Below are positions 1 through 11,618 of a DNA stretch of 64,000 nucleotides, in pieces. The notes beneath the pieces were generated by a model. The model did not search any database and had not been told where the DNA came from. It saw only the letters and a program-made list of their open reading frames with translations. Origin of the DNA: Heligmosomoides polygyrus polygyrus (taxonomy: Eukaryota > Nematoda > Chromadorea > Rhabditida > Heligmosomidae); contig OX377202.1 of the NCBI GenBank assembly GCA_947396885.1, positions 85,912,408 to 85,976,407 on the forward strand, written 5' to 3'. Within the stretch, counting starts at the first letter, position 1. Every line of letters begins with the position of its first letter. The translations under genes and the position numbers were made by a program.

Positions 1-660
1 TCGTGTTCAACACTCCAGAAAACCGCTATAGACAAAGTTTACAGGAAAACGGTGACCATAACCTTACCACCCATATCCATAGTCACCCATATCCACTGGA
101 ACGTTCCGTGCTCCAGCGTAATACCAAAAACGAATATCAGGTTTGTGATCAGCACCCTAAATAACCCCTGGGAAAAGGTTGGTTAGGGCGAAAGCGGTGA
201 TTGTGACCTCGACAGCCCTGGTCAAGCGTACCTGCTGTGAGGTCACTGTTTAGCATTCGCTGAAAAACACAGTACGTTGTATAACACAAAACGTGAGAGA
301 AGTGAATGAGCTCAAACAGCTCAAAGTAAACCCTTATTCGGCAATTCAGAGAAAAATAAATGTGTAGGAGATATGTAGGAAGTGCACTGACTTAAACTGC
401 CATTAAGGCACTATGTATTGCACTTTCACGGCTCCAGACGTCGAGAAGAGGTCGAAAGAAATTTTTCACCCAAACCTCGCACAGGGGGTGTGGAGGGGGT
501 ACTTGGGGCGCTGATCACGAATGTGACATCCGTTGTTAGTATTACGCTGGAGTATGGGAAGTTACAATGGGTATGGGTGACCAATGATAAGCGTATGGTC
601 ACCGTTTTCCAGTAAGCTTTGTATATAGGGGTTATCTGGTGTGTTAATCACGAATCTGAC
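1..660. repeat. Inverted-repeat (foldback) element
   Basis: Positions about 10-175 reappear as the reverse complement at about 490-650. Both arms contain a motif like ggaaaacggtgaccata, a run of cacccatat/cacccatac, a ctccagcgtaata block and gtgatcag. The arms are roughly 75-80% identical and enclose about 300 bp of unrecognised sequence. The left arm may begin before the window. No transposase frame is visible, so this is either a MITE-like foldback element or two opposed copies of a dispersed repeat. The region to about 1100 holds nothing else I recognise. Confidence 0.5.
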
Positions 661-1135
661 CCTTTTGAAATTTAGAGTGAAGAAAATCTGTGGGAGATGT
701 GAAGGAAACAAATTGGTACAGGAGGCAGCGGTCATGAAAAAATGCAAAAATAGTTCACAGCACGGAAGTCGAACATCTGGCCTAGCACCTATGAAGCAGC
801 GTCTCACCCCGCGGAGCTTTTCGCCACGTCCCATACGTCAGCGCGCGCTCTCGTGTGCACGTGAGCACGCGCTGACGGTGTGATACTGTATCTCCGCCTT
901 CGAGGGATCGTAGCTCTTTTGGTTCAAGGACTCAGCAAAAAAGAAACGTGTTTTTCTACTACATGAGGGGTGGAGATTCTCTCGGTACTATCCATTTTCC
1001 CCGTTCAGACCTACGCCTGAGAGCCTTCCCTGGTAAGATTAGGTAAGTAGGTCTATTGTTCTCGACTTTTTAAGGTCCATTGGATTCGAATAGTCTAGTG
1101 ATTTGATAAATTTATTTTCCTTCCTTCTGTTGCAG

Positions 1136-4100
1136 GGATATTTATACAAACCGGAGCAAGGCCAGCGGCTTAAATTTCGCACTAACAGTCTTTCTCTCAA
1201 GATTTATACTGATGCCATACCAATAATGGAGGACAAAGAAAAAGAGAAGAAAGTATGTTCATACGTTCAAAAACGCCTTGGCGCTTCAATAATACCACAT
1301 TAAGTCTTGCAGCTTCAATATTAACACACTCTCTCGCTGACATGAATTGAAAGCTAATATTCTTATACATCTTCGCGTGTCACAATGATTTTCTAGGACC
1401 ATGTGCAGACATCGGTACTTGTTGGACTTGAAAACAGGAAAACAAAAAAGTGCGAGTCAGTTGCACTAGCACACTTTTCACCGAAGTCGACTATGAAAAA
1501 CTCGGCAAGGAAGGATTCAGTATGGCAAAAGTCCATAAGGAGGGTATCACAAAGGCGGAAAGCGGACAAGAAAGGCCTAATAGAGTCTGAAAGATGTGAT
1601 ACAAGGAGCAGACACTTGAAGGAATCAGTGCTGGTCATGAAGAAACTTGAGAGCGACCAGTTGAAGGTAAACAAGTTATGACAGCTAATAAACGTTGAGT
1701 GCACACATATTGCGAAGAAACTCTTAGGCCGGGGGCATACTTCCATCGCTGCGATGCCATCGCGGCGCTCAGTTCATGGCCATTCCGCCGCACGCGGTCG
1801 AATAGTCAAAGGAAACTTCGCCGCGGCCGCCGCAACAGTGACGGTCGGCATGCGCGATGGCTTCCCGCGCCCATCGCGGGCATGGCATACTTTTTCGCGC
1901 CGCGCGCGGTGTTTAGCGTTGTTCCTGGACGGATCGCCGTCGCGCTCCCTTGCAAAGCGATGGGCGATGCGACCAGCACAGAGAAATTCAAATTCTTTCG
2001 CGTCGCTCTGCAAAACTCATCGCCGCGATTCCATCGCGGCGACGGGAAGTATGCACGAGGCCTTACATTGCACGGGCTAGGCCGGGAGCATACTTCCATC
2101 GCCGCGATGCCATCGCGGCGCTCAGTTCATGGCCATTTCGCCGCACGCGGTCGAATAGTCAAAGGAAACTTCGCCGCGGCCGCCGCAGCAGTGGCGGTCG
2201 GCATGCGCGATGGCTTCCCGCGCCCATCGCAGGCATGGCATACTTTTTCGCGCCGCGCGCGGTGTTTAGCGTTGGTCCTGGACAGATCGCCGTCGCGCTC
2301 CCTTGCAGAGCGATGAGCGATGCGACTGCACTGAGAAGTTCAGATTCTTTCGTGTCGCTGTGCAAAATTCATCGCCGCGATGGAATCGCGGCGACGGGAA
2401 ATATGCACGAGGCCTTAGGATAGCCTTCATCTGTTTATCTCCAAAAAAAGCTAACTCTTGGCAAGGAATAACAGGGACGATAAGGGGGCGAAGGCTCCGG
2501 GGCTGACTGAATACATATGTCATATTGATATGTCATGGCGCGAATCTTTTGGCTGACGGAAAGGGCTAAATTTCGCTAAATCCCCCTAACATCTTGAGTT
2601 CTTCTTCGTGGTAACTCCAGCTCAGGACTAGCAACAAGGGATATTAGGGGGTTTAGGCTATATCGATGTCAAATTTATTTAACTTATTGAGAGTCCACCG
2701 GCATATCTAAAAGCCTAAAAAAGAAAGCTCTCAAGACGTCGGATGGGATTATGGGAAAGTCCTCTGCACTGATAGGTCAAAGAGACCTCGATATAGGAAG
2801 TTGTTTGCCGGGTGTTGTGCAAGGGGAAACAGATCTTAGCAAGAAGCTAAACGATTGCGTGAAGCAGGCAAGGCTTGAACAGAGAGGGACGACATGATCT
2901 ACTGCTTTTACGGTTAAAACATTTAGCACTTCTAAAGAAATGCGACGAAACTGCGCTATCATGTTCAAATGTGTTCGTTACAGTGGTTTTAGTGATTTCT
3001 AACAATCCTTTAAAAAAATGGTCCACCGGTGTGTCGCTCACTTTTTTGCAGTTACTAATTTTGACGGGTTGGATCTGTCTACCGCAGGACGTAACGAAAA
3101 AGGTCGTCATGGAGTGACGACCTTTTTGTGGATGCGGCTCTTCTTCCTCCGCGCAGCCGCGTGCGGTCGCGTCACGTCACAGAAATGAGTCGTAGTCTTT
3201 CGCGCCCTCCTGGCTTTGAGATCGCGCGTCGGCGTCCACGTTGACATTCGATCGATCCCTTACCATCACTTGTGCGCCCACGATGGCTCTCCCGTCAGGC
3301 GGATAGTGGTGCAGTGGATAGCGAGGCGCTTCATGCGAGAGAAGTCGGAGGTTCGGTTCCCCTGCGTTGTGGCATACTTGCATTTCAGCACACTACTTGA
3401 GATTTAAGTGGTTCTAACATGGCGTGGTATTGTGGCATTTTTCTGCGCATTTTTTCCAGCCTCATGCGCTTCGCCGTTCGAAGAGCGCAGAACCCAGCCG
3501 CGGACTCAACCGAGCGACGAAAGCAGTTTTCACGCGAGCAGCCTTGATGGCATACACCCTAGAGTCCCTTTCCTAGCCTGGCTCTTCGAGCGCAGAACCT
3601 TGCTGCGCACTCCCCCTGAGCGGAAGAAGGATAACCGCGGTCCTTGTATATATATACCCTGTTGCAAGTCATTACCGTAGCCTTTATTTCCAAATAGTAC
3701 AACAGTAAAAGCCAAAGAGTAAGGAAATATGGTAATGGACCAATTTGTTTACACCTGTTTTTTTTTTCAGAGTGACAGGACACAAAGCTCGGAAGAAGAT
3801 ACGCACAAAAAGTTTAAAACCGGACGCACCATAATGGAAAAGCTGAGAAAAGCAGAAAAGAGAAATGTGCTAATAAAAAAACTTGCTGAAGGGTTGAGCC
3901 CAAGTGAGCTGAAGGTGGCTGAATCAAGGCTGAAGGAACATGAGCGCCAAGTCGGAGAACGATTAGTCGGAAGCGTCAGAAAACTTGGACGCACTGTAGG
4001 ACACATAAGGAAAAAAGACGGGAAAACATCTTCACCAGCGCCGTCTCCGACACCAGGCACACAGGCAACACAATCACCTGATAATCGGACTCCACGTGCT

Positions 4101-4248
4101 CCAACTAATGACGTCAGTTTGTTTGAACAGTTCTTTTAATTGAGTGTGATAGAGGAGCTTGTTGCATAATGATGGGTGACCTATTTAGGACGACTACACA
4201 AACTTTGAACCGACGGATGCTGTGTGCCGGCCAGCTCGAGTGGTTTAA
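1136..4248 (+). CDS. 3' part of a split gene for a basic protein of unknown function
   Basis: Four exons join in phase 0. They are 1136-1252 (39 codons, after a cttctgttgcag acceptor and before gtatgt), 1397-1666 (90 codons, after ttttctag and before gtaaac), 3771-4112 (114 codons, after a T-rich tract ending cag and before gtcagt), and 4189-4248 (19 codons plus TAA, after ctatttag). The 262 residues are rich in Lys, Arg, Ser and Glu. The third exon has a charged, probably helical stretch followed by a Pro/Ser/Thr-rich linker; the last exon contains DDYTNFEPTDAV. The 5' exons lie upstream and were not found. A paralogue at 34095-34598 has the same splice phases, the same 60-bp last exon and related peptides, which is the main reason to believe the model. 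I do not recognise the family. The second intron (1667-3770) is filled with MITEs and SINE-like DNA. Confidence 0.6.
1727..2062. mobile_element. GC-rich MITE copy 1, TTA flanked (PIF/Harbinger-like)
   Basis: A 336-bp element starts ggccgggggcatacttcc and ends with the inverse of ggcctcgtgcatacttccc. Both termini continue into a palindromic atcgccgcgat/atcgcggcgat block. TTA lies on both sides (1724-1726 and 2063-2065), which fits the 3-bp TWA duplication known for PIF/Harbinger elements. The interior is GC-rich, unlike the AT-rich surroundings, and carries no transposase. Open frames across it are produced by composition only. It sits in the second intron of the basic-protein gene. Confidence 0.6.
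2080..2414. mobile_element. GC-rich MITE copy 2, tandem to copy 1
   Basis: This is a 335-bp second copy of the preceding MITE in the same orientation, about 90% identical, separated from it by 17 bp. It begins ggccgggagcatacttcc after CTA (2077-2079) and ends ...cgaggcc before TTA (2415-2417). The same terminal inverted repeats and internal palindromes are present. The tandem arrangement could come from two insertions near one target or from a local duplication. Confidence 0.55.
3097..3127. repeat. Perfect 13-bp hairpin
   Basis: The arm aaaaaggtcgtca (3097-3109) and its exact complement tgacgaccttttt (3115-3127) enclose a 5-base loop. It lies inside an intron of the basic-protein gene. The stem is too short for a nematode pre-miRNA, and no flanking element ends were identified. 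Confidence 0.5.
3299..3372 (+). repeat. tRNA-derived SINE head
   Basis: A tRNA-like promoter is visible. It has an A-box-like tggtgcagtgg near 3306 and a B-box-like ggttcggttcccc near 3351, about 45 bp apart. There is no convincing cloverleaf or anticodon stem, so this is a SINE head or tRNA relic rather than a working tRNA gene. Confidence 0.4.
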
Positions 4249-4454
4249 GAAAAAAAGAATTTTCAAAGGTTGGCCCACGATGCTGTTTTATACTTCCTGA
4301 TTCCGCGTTGGTACTATTGGATAAGTCAGACGAGTAATTTGTTTGGATGGCTTTATCTACCTACATCGTAAAGAAAAACTAAAGCACCAGCTTTTCAAGT
4401 GTGATATTAGGTATGCAATTTAGCAGGTTGTCTCAAGGTTGGGAAATAATGTCA

Positions 4455-5035
4455 AAATATATAGAATGCGCAGCGTAGGCGGTAAGTGCGTGACAATGCT
4501 GAATGTGGGTACTATGGCAGGCTGTTCATGCGAGTTGGTAGAACAACTAGGGCGAAGAAACGATAATTTCTGTGCAGTACAGGCAGAAAACGACTAGGGT
4601 CCTGCACCAAGTGAGGCACATATGACAAGGCTTCATGGTCGTTCTATGTGGAAATCCCTGAACCACCAGTGGTGTCGGAATACTCGTCCCCGAACGGACC
4701 CCATACACGATTGCAAGCGTTGATGTCTTAGGCCTATGGTATACTCCCACATCGCGCTGGTGGAGGGCTCGGGGCAACGCAGAGAGAAAGTGATAAAGTG
4801 TTTCGATCAAGCCAAAGATCAGTTCTGGAGACTGCTTGATGAGAGGACAGCAGAAGTATCATTGAAAAGCCATTGTCGCCTAGTGACCTCAGCGGAAGTG
4901 TGAGCGCCACCAAGCACGGCTGTCATGGTGGATGCAGTTATGGACTCTGTAACTCAGACAGTGAGCGTATCTTTGAGTGGGCGGGAGCAAAGTGGGAGCT
5001 GGTGCAGCCACCTCGATGGCGCATCCCTCTCTCGT
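4455..5035 (+). mobile_element. Decayed RTE fragment (endonuclease part)
   Basis: The DNA is collinear with the endonuclease region of the RTE copy at 8563-11647. Shared blocks include gctgaatgtgggtac, the gcgagttggtagaa block, gttctatgtggaa with accaccagtggtgt, ctgcttgatgag with gacagcaga, and gtgagcgtatc. Many indels and stops break the frame, so it is an old, dead, 5'-side fragment. It cannot encode a protein. Confidence 0.65.
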
Positions 5036-5653
5036 GCTATTAGGGTGTTCAGAAAGTTTTGCAAGAATTGAGTGATTCTATCCAACAAGTAATAATAACA
5101 ATAGAAACGATGGATCACTATGCGCAGCAGTCGCTATGTGTAGCCATGATCATACTCCGACGATCAGGTAGAACAGTGATCCCATCTCACCAGAACGAAG
5201 AGGAACGTGAAGAGTTCCAATCCTGCATCTCACGCATAACGTTGTTACATCGTTGCCTGCACAGAAAGCTAGTTACATCGTTACCTGCACGCCTTGCCTG
5301 CTCAGAACGCTTGGAGGCTCCTGAATGCATGATAATCACAAGAACTAAAGTCTGGAGGGTAGGCGGGTGTGGTAACCATATGATATCCAGCCTACTAGTT
5401 GTTATTCATCGTCTTTTAGGCCAAATCACACATAAAGTGTGCAGCACAAAAGAATTGTGTTTCAGGCACAGAAGAATCAAACTACTTTATATTAATGCGA
5501 TTTCGACGAAAAACACAATTTGGATCTCTTATACAATATATTAAGTCTAAAAATGAATAAATCGCTTTGTAGTTATGTTCTACCAGGCGAAACCAAACTG
5601 AATTCTGGTGCTCGATCGCGTAACACATCATCATGGTTGCCTTGCTTATTTTA
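5036..5653. other. Unassigned interval
   Basis: A 161-codon open frame (5059-5544) runs here, but it has no recognisable domain, no splice signals and low-complexity composition. The start (tattagggtgttcagaaagtt) resembles a mariner terminus, yet I found no matching inverse end. I assign no gene. Confidence 0.3.
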
Positions 5654-6692
5654 TGTTGATCGAAAAGTCTTGCAACACTAGTACTACAATATTACAATAC
5701 AATATAATACAATATGCAAAAACTCAGTCCACGATATATTCCCATCTAAGTCTAAGATCCTGCCCCATCTTTCAGGTAGCCTTCAATTCCTTTCCGCCAG
5801 AATTGCGAGGGCTGTGAGGAAAAGAATTCAGAAACCTTCATTTCCAGTTGACGTCGATCATTGATATCTCTACTCGAAGGTGCTGCTTCAGAGCTCTGAA
5901 CAGGTGGTAGTCGGAAAGAGCGAGGTCTCTAGAGTACGGTGGGCGGGGCAGAACTTCCCAGCCTAACCCCTGGATTTTCTCGCAACTCACTCTTGCGACA
6001 TGAGGACGCGCGTTGTCGTGCAACAGGTAGACATTTTCCCGTTCGGGCCGTTTTTGACGCATGACCTCGGCCAAACTCTAAAGCTGGGTAGCGTAGACAG
6101 ATTCTGTGACTGTGGTCTCACTACCAGCAACTCCCAGTAAAGCATGCTTTCTGCGTCCCATCAGCAACACAGAAGAGCCTTCCTTTCGTAGAGTCCAGGT
6201 TTCGGTAGTCTTGAGCCGGTTCTCCGCGTGGGAGCCATTGGCACTTGCAGGTGTGTTTAACATAAGGAACCCAACCTTCATCACTAGTAATAATGTCCTT
6301 CAGAAAACCCTTTCTGTGCGGGCGAAGAAGCAGCGACGACACTGGCATCCGGAACGAGGTCGACCTTCGAGAGAGATATCTCGAGTCTCGAAGCGCTGAT
6401 ACCAACGGGCCACTGTGGAATAATGAATGACTTCCTCCTTAAATGTAGCGCAGATGTTGGAGGCTGCAGTCCTTGCGGAACGGTCTTGCAGAAATTCGTA
6501 GAAGACGGTAGGTCGTAGGATGCTGCTGCTCATGACATTGTTGCTGTATTTGTACTCGACGAGGCCTTATATAGTATGCTTGAGGAAGTTTCGAGAATGT
6601 ACTATGACGTCACCACGCAAGATCATTATTGTAAGAGTTTAGCAAATTTAAGAAGCAGAAGCGCAAAGTGTTGCAAGACTTTTCGGTTAACC
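5654..6692 (-). mobile_element. Mariner element with broken transposase
   Basis: This 1039-bp element is bounded by TA dinucleotides (5652-5653 and 6693-6694). Its terminal inverted repeats share 19 exact bases, cgaaaagtcttgcaacact at 5661-5679 and its complement at 6667-6685; the outer bases match imperfectly. The minus strand encodes mariner transposase pieces in order: an N-terminal helix-turn-helix part (6533 to about 6380, with YEFLQDRSARTAASNIC), a middle part near 6290-6080, and a C-terminal part (6074-5838) with the catalytic HDNARPHVA and a YSPDLAPSDYHLF-like segment read as YSRDLALSDYHLF. Frameshifts separate the pieces. The element is dead but structurally complete. Confidence 0.85.
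5838..6533 (-). pseudogene. Mariner transposase pseudogene
   Basis: The frame is split into at least three segments by indels. The C-terminal segment keeps an Asp in HDNARPH and the third acidic position in YSRDLALSD. Family members are about 345 residues with a D,D34D triad; here the first catalytic Asp lies in the broken central part. Two family-conserved prolines of the last motif are replaced. No product is expected. Confidence 0.75.
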
Positions 6693-6944
6693 TAATATTT
6701 CGACGATTTAACCAAACACTCTTTCCGACCTCTACCAAAGCCCTTACACACAAATACATGCTATTACATTAGCGATAGACATCCGTGCACTGAATTTCCT
6801 CCGAATTCATTCCTAATACATCTTACCTTAATTATGTTTATTCGCAGTGTTTTTAAAAGCACCTTTTCTTTTTCGTTTTTCCAGGCCATGGAACTATATC
6901 GAAGAAACAAATGGTTATCTGGCTCGTCCCGAAGCGCTTTATGG

Positions 6945-7444
6945 GATCGTTTAGCGTGCACGCGACGCAATGTAACAATAAGCTCCCGAATCGATCGCGC
7001 TACGCGATGATTCGATATGGGAGCTTATCACTGCATCGGGTCGTGCGTCGCGTACACATAAGGCCTGTTGTACTTCGGCGACGTGTCGGCGACATGGTAT
7101 GTCGATGAGTCGTTTGTTGAGTGACGGCAGTGATTCGCACATACGCGGCGTACCGTAACCGTCACGTAACGGCGGTACGTTGTGTCAGGTCGCGGATGCC
7201 GCTCGATGAGGCTTGATGAACATCGCTACAATGCCGCTTTACACAAAACGTTGTGTTCAATGTTGATTGTTTGTTGTTGGTGGTTATGCTTGGTCAGCGA
7301 TGGCTGAGTGAAACCTGATGTTCAGGAAATCTTAATGATCCGATAGCTGGTTAATGTCGGACGCCAACGCGTGTCAACAACGAACGCACACAACACCTTT
7401 TATGTTTAACGTTTGCAGAAACGTAATCACATCGATGATTACAG
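6945..7444 (+). other. ITS1 of rDNA (3' part)
   Basis: The stretch precedes a recognisable 5.8S gene and ends cacatcgatgattacagaagtgact-like, as strongylid ITS1 does. Its 5' edge is not sharp. No 18S 3' end lies upstream, so the unit is already truncated at its left side near 6940. Confidence 0.6.
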
Positions 7445-7597
7445 AAGTGACTAGCTTCAGCGATGGATCGGTCGATTCGCGTATCGATGAAAAACGCAGC
7501 TAGCTTCGTTATTTACCACGAATTGCAGACGCCTAGAGTGGTGAAATTTTAAACGCATAGCGCCGTTGGGTTTTCCATTCGGCACGTCTGGTTCAGG
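7445..7597 (+). rRNA. 5.8S rRNA (probably non-functional copy)
   Basis: The segment contains the conserved 5.8S blocks cgatgaaaaacgcagctagc (7485-7504) and gaattgcagacgc (7520-7532), plus the ttcagggttgt 3' end. Its length of about 153 bp is usual for nematodes. The nearly universal cgatgaagaacgcagc reads cgatgaaaaacgcagc here. With the broken 28S next door, this points to a pseudogene copy. Confidence 0.8.
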
Positions 7598-7913
7598 GTT
7601 GTAAACGCTCTACTACAGTGTGGCTTGTTGTGAACATTGTTTGTCGAACGGCACTCGATCATATTTGTCGCTGTATCCTGTTGTACGACGTCGTCGTTGT
7701 AATGATTCCCATTCTAGTGAAGAATCGTACAGAGCAACATAGTGTCGTCGTTGTCGTCGTTGACGCATCGCGGTCATTCCTGAATGATGTGAACACATTG
7801 TGTGTAGTGTTACCGTTTCGTCTAGTACTCGACGAGATTATATTGAGGATCGATGAAACGGGACTGGTACGACACTACGACAGTATACGCGCTCTGGCAT
7901 CATTTGCACTGCA
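7598..7913 (+). other. ITS2 of rDNA
   Basis: This is the spacer between the 5.8S 3' end and the 28S start at acctgagctcaggcgtgattaccc. It carries the strongylid-type opening with tactacagtgtggcttg and ttgtcgaacggcac. Composition and length (about 316 bp) fit hookworm-like nematodes. Confidence 0.75.
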
Positions 7914-8562
7914 ACCTGAGCTCAGGCGTGATTACCCGCCAAACCTAAGCATATCATTTAGCGGAGGAAAAGAAACTAACAAGGATTCCCTTAGTAACGG
8001 CGAGTGAACGGGGAGAAGCCCAGCGCTGAATCTTTTGGTCTTACGTCGCTAAGAAATGTAGCGTATAGGTGTGGTTTTCAGTTTGTGCTGCATGTCCAAA
8101 GTCCCTTTAATAGGGACCACATTCCTGAGAGGGTGCGAGACCTGTGCGAGCAGTGGAGCAAGCTGTACGATCATACCTTGGAGTCGGGTTGCTTGAAAGT
8201 GCAGCTTAAAGTGGGTGATAAACTTCATCTAAGGCAAAATATAGAAGCAAATTCGATAGCAAACAAGTACTGTGAAGGAAAGTTGCAAAGAACTTTGAAG
8301 AGAGAGTTCAAAGAAACGTGAAATCACTGGAGTGGAACCGGGGAGAGTTGACGTAGCCGGGTAACTAAGTCTACTAATGTCGCTTAATTGTGACTGCGGG
8401 AAATGTATGTTGCCTATGGCTGCGCTGACAGCGCTGGCCGTGCGTTCCGAACCGTTTAGCGTGCCTACCTTTTCGGCGGTGGTGTCTTGCTGGCGGATGG
8501 GTTTGTCGTGGCTAGCGTTTTTGCCCTACTTCATTGTATGGTGTCAGTGTGAAAGTCGACCA
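7914..8562 (+). pseudogene. 28S rRNA 5' segment, cut by an RTE in D2
   Basis: The 28S 5' core is clear: aagcatatcatttagcggaggaaaag, gattcccttagtaacggcgagtgaacggggag and the D1-D2 junction near 8260-8310 are present (each cited here only in part). Several universally conserved positions are changed, for example aacttaag reads aacctaag and aagtaccgtgag reads aagtactgtgaa. The copy continues at 11648 after the RTE. Substitutions in the core and the insertion mark it as a pseudogene. Confidence 0.85.
8547..8562. repeat. Target-site duplication of the rDNA RTE, left copy
   Basis: gtgtgaaagtcgacca here is repeated exactly at 11648-11663, on the other side of the element. The 28S sequence resumes seamlessly after the second copy. 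Confidence 0.9.
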
Positions 8563-11500
8563 GGTGGCAATGTCCGTTCCTCCTCGTGGTGCCACTGGAA
8601 ACTGCTCGCTTCTGCGAGCTAAGCCAAGCACGGACATTCGAGTGCAGGTGACAGGCCGGCCTACGAACAACCCAATGTCACATCGTATGGGTGATGTCAG
8701 TTCATGTTTTTCGAGATAATGCTACGGCGTCCGCGGGAGCCGACGCGTACTCGCAAAGCCCGGCGAGTGTGAGAAGTATGCGAGGGTCCCTGGTGCGAGG
8801 ACGGCATCGGGAGGCAACTGAGCTAGTCCGAAAGTCCCGTAACGTAAGCAGGACCCGCGTAGCAACGCTGAATGTGGGTACGTTGACGGGCCGCTCGTGC
8901 GAGTTGGTAGAAGCACTGGAGCGTAGAAGAGTTGATTTCTGTGCGGTGCAGGAGACGAGGTGGTCCTGCCGCAAGTCAAGAGATATAGGACGTGGCTTTA
9001 AAGCCGTTCTATGTGGAAGTCCCAGGACCACCAGTGGTGTTGGTATAATCGTCTCCGAGCGTTTCCGAGACTCGATTGTAGGAATCGAGCGCTTTGACGA
9101 TCGATTGATCAAGATCGTTGTCGCCGCTAAGGAGCGACTCTTCCACTTCTTCTCTGCGTATGCTCCGCAGACTGGCTGTTCCGATCAAGCCATGGATGAG
9201 TTTTGGAGCCTGCTTGATGAGAAGACAGCAGAGGTACCGTCGAAGGACGTCATCATCGTCGCTGGTGACCTCAATGGGCACGTAGGCGCTACGAAAGACG
9301 GGTACAGCTGTCATGGTAGGTTCGGCTATGGGTTGCGTAACACAGATGGTGAGCGTATCCTTGAATATGCGGATTCGCATAACCTCACCATAATGAACAC
9401 CGTGTTTCGCAAACGCAACTCCCACCTTGTCTCGTTCTATAGTGGGAACACCAAGACGCAGATAGACTTCATCCTTGTGAGAGATCGTGACCGAAATCTC
9501 GACACAGACGCGAAGATCGTGCCGTATGAAGCGGTCGCCCCACAGCATCGTCCGCTGATCTGTACTTTGAAGATCGCTCCTCCGAGGCTGCAGCAGGTTG
9601 AGCGATGCGATGCTGCAAGAATCAAGTGATGGCGAATGAAAGAGAAAGAAGCAGCTGTGATTTCTCGCGTACGGTTACCGACAGTCACGACTGTCGACGA
9701 AACTTGGAAGAAAGCGACCGACGCGATACTTCAAGCTGCGAGGTCAGAACTTGACACTACGAAGCCTGGACGACGAAAGGTCGACATGCAGGCATGGCTG
9801 TGGACGAACGATGTGAAAGAAAAGGTTCGAGAGAAGAAAGCGCTTTATCATGTGTTTCTCGGCGACAAGACCGCCAATAATTGGCAAAAGTACCACGAAG
9901 CGAAAAAAGCTGCCAAGAAGGCTGTGGCCGTAGCAAAAGCCACTCATTACAATGATGTCTACGAAAAGCTTGAGTCGCGCGATGGCGAGCGGTATTTGTA
10001 CCGACTTGCGAAAAACCGTCATCGCCAATCCGAGGACATAGAGAAGTTCTTTGGCATCAATGATGAGAACGGCCATCTTCTGACAGAGCGCAAAAAGGCC
10101 TTGAAGCGATGGTGCGATTATTTCGAGGGAATTTCGACTGAAGAGTTCCCTCATCCGGCCGTCCCTTCTGTGGCTCCTATCCACGGTCCCGTCCACAAAA
10201 TCACTGTGGAGGAAACTGACGCGGCTCTGAGGATGATGAGACCGGGCAAGGCGACTGGTCCAGATGACTTGCCAGCTGACTTATGGAAGTCGAAGTTCTG
10301 GTACTCTGCTGAGTGGTTGGCAAAGTTTTTCTACCAGGTTGTAGCGGAGAAGAAGGCGCCTGATGTTTGGCAGGAAAGTACGACGATCCCGATTTGGAAG
10401 AAGAAGGGCAGCCCTGCAGACTGCTCAAATTACCGTCCGATTCGGTTGCTCTCGCACAGCATGAAGATCTTCGAGCGAATCCTCGATAGCCGAATTCCGA
10501 TGCCATACATGCCGCCCGTCTTCTGGTAGAGAAGCATCGCGAGAAACAGAGGCCGGTGCATCTTGCCTTTCTCGACTTGGAGAAGGCCTTCGATCGCGTA
10601 CCGCGTGAGGTTATATGGTACGCCCTACGACAGCACGATGTTCCCGAAGAACTTGTAGAGTGGGTGCGAATGCTATACTCTTGTCCAAAGAGTCGTGTGC
10701 AAGCGGCAGCAGGAACCTCGACGTAGTTTCCCATCTCTGTTGGGTCCACCAAGGATCTGCGCTTTCTCCACTCCTCTTTGTTGTCGTAATGGATGCCATT
10801 ACGCGAGATCTTCAGAAGCCCGTCCCTTGGACGTTGCTATATGCTGATGACGTGATGCTCGCCTGCGAAGACAAAGGTGAGCTCGAGCGAGAGGTGCAAG
10901 CTTGGTGCGACCGCCTGGCCATGTTCGGACTCAAATTGAACGTCAAGAAGACCGAGTATTTCACGACTGACGTTAATGAGTCCGGCTCCATTAAGATTAA
11001 CGGTACTGAGCTTGCACGCACTTCGGTGTTTAAATACCTGGGATCAGTAATAGCTTCTGATGGCAGTCTGATGGTTGAAGTGAACTCACGCGTGAGTGCA
11101 GCTTGGTCGAAGTGGCGCTCGTTGACTGGAGTACTCTGCGACAAGAAGATGCCAGAGCGCTTAAAGTCGAAGATCTATAAAACCGTTGTCCGGCTGGTAG
11201 CGATGTACGGAGCTGAGTGTTGGCCTGCGACAAAGGAAACGGAAAGTCGCCTCAGCGTAATGGAAACGAAGATGCTGCGCTGGATGGCTGGAGTCACGCG
11301 CCTGGACCGCATCCGAAACGAGGCTATTCGGCAGAAGTTCGGTGTCGCGCCGATAGCGGACAAGATGCGTGAAGCTCGCTTACGATGGTACGGCCACGTT
11401 CTGCGTGGAAAGGAAGACAGCGTCCGTAAGGTAGGCCTTAACTTCGTAGTGTCTGGAAAACAGCCTAGAGGACGCCCGAAGCAGCGCTGGGCTGATACGT

Positions 11501-11618
11501 TACACAAGGACTTTAAAGTAGCTGGTGTCCACCCTAATCTAGCACGGGATCGGGAAAGATGGCGACATGGCACCAGAAAAGCGGACCCCGTCATGAAGCA
11601 GGACAAACGCTGGAGAAG

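Noticed and set aside
1699..2423. Long overlapping open frames, 60-205 codons, on both strands
   Set aside because: They follow the GC-rich tandem MITEs; stop codons are rare there because of composition, and the frames have no domain or splice support.
5036..5060. Mariner terminal repeat (tattagggtgttcagaaag)
   Set aside because: The matching inverse end and a transposase in this interval are absent; the real mariner starts at 5654.
5059..5544. 161-codon open frame
   Set aside because: No domain, no splice signals, low-complexity composition, and it sits between an RTE relic and a mariner.
7618..8321. Open frames of 129 and 105 codons in the rDNA block
   Set aside because: They overlap ITS2 and 28S; chance frames in rRNA sequence.
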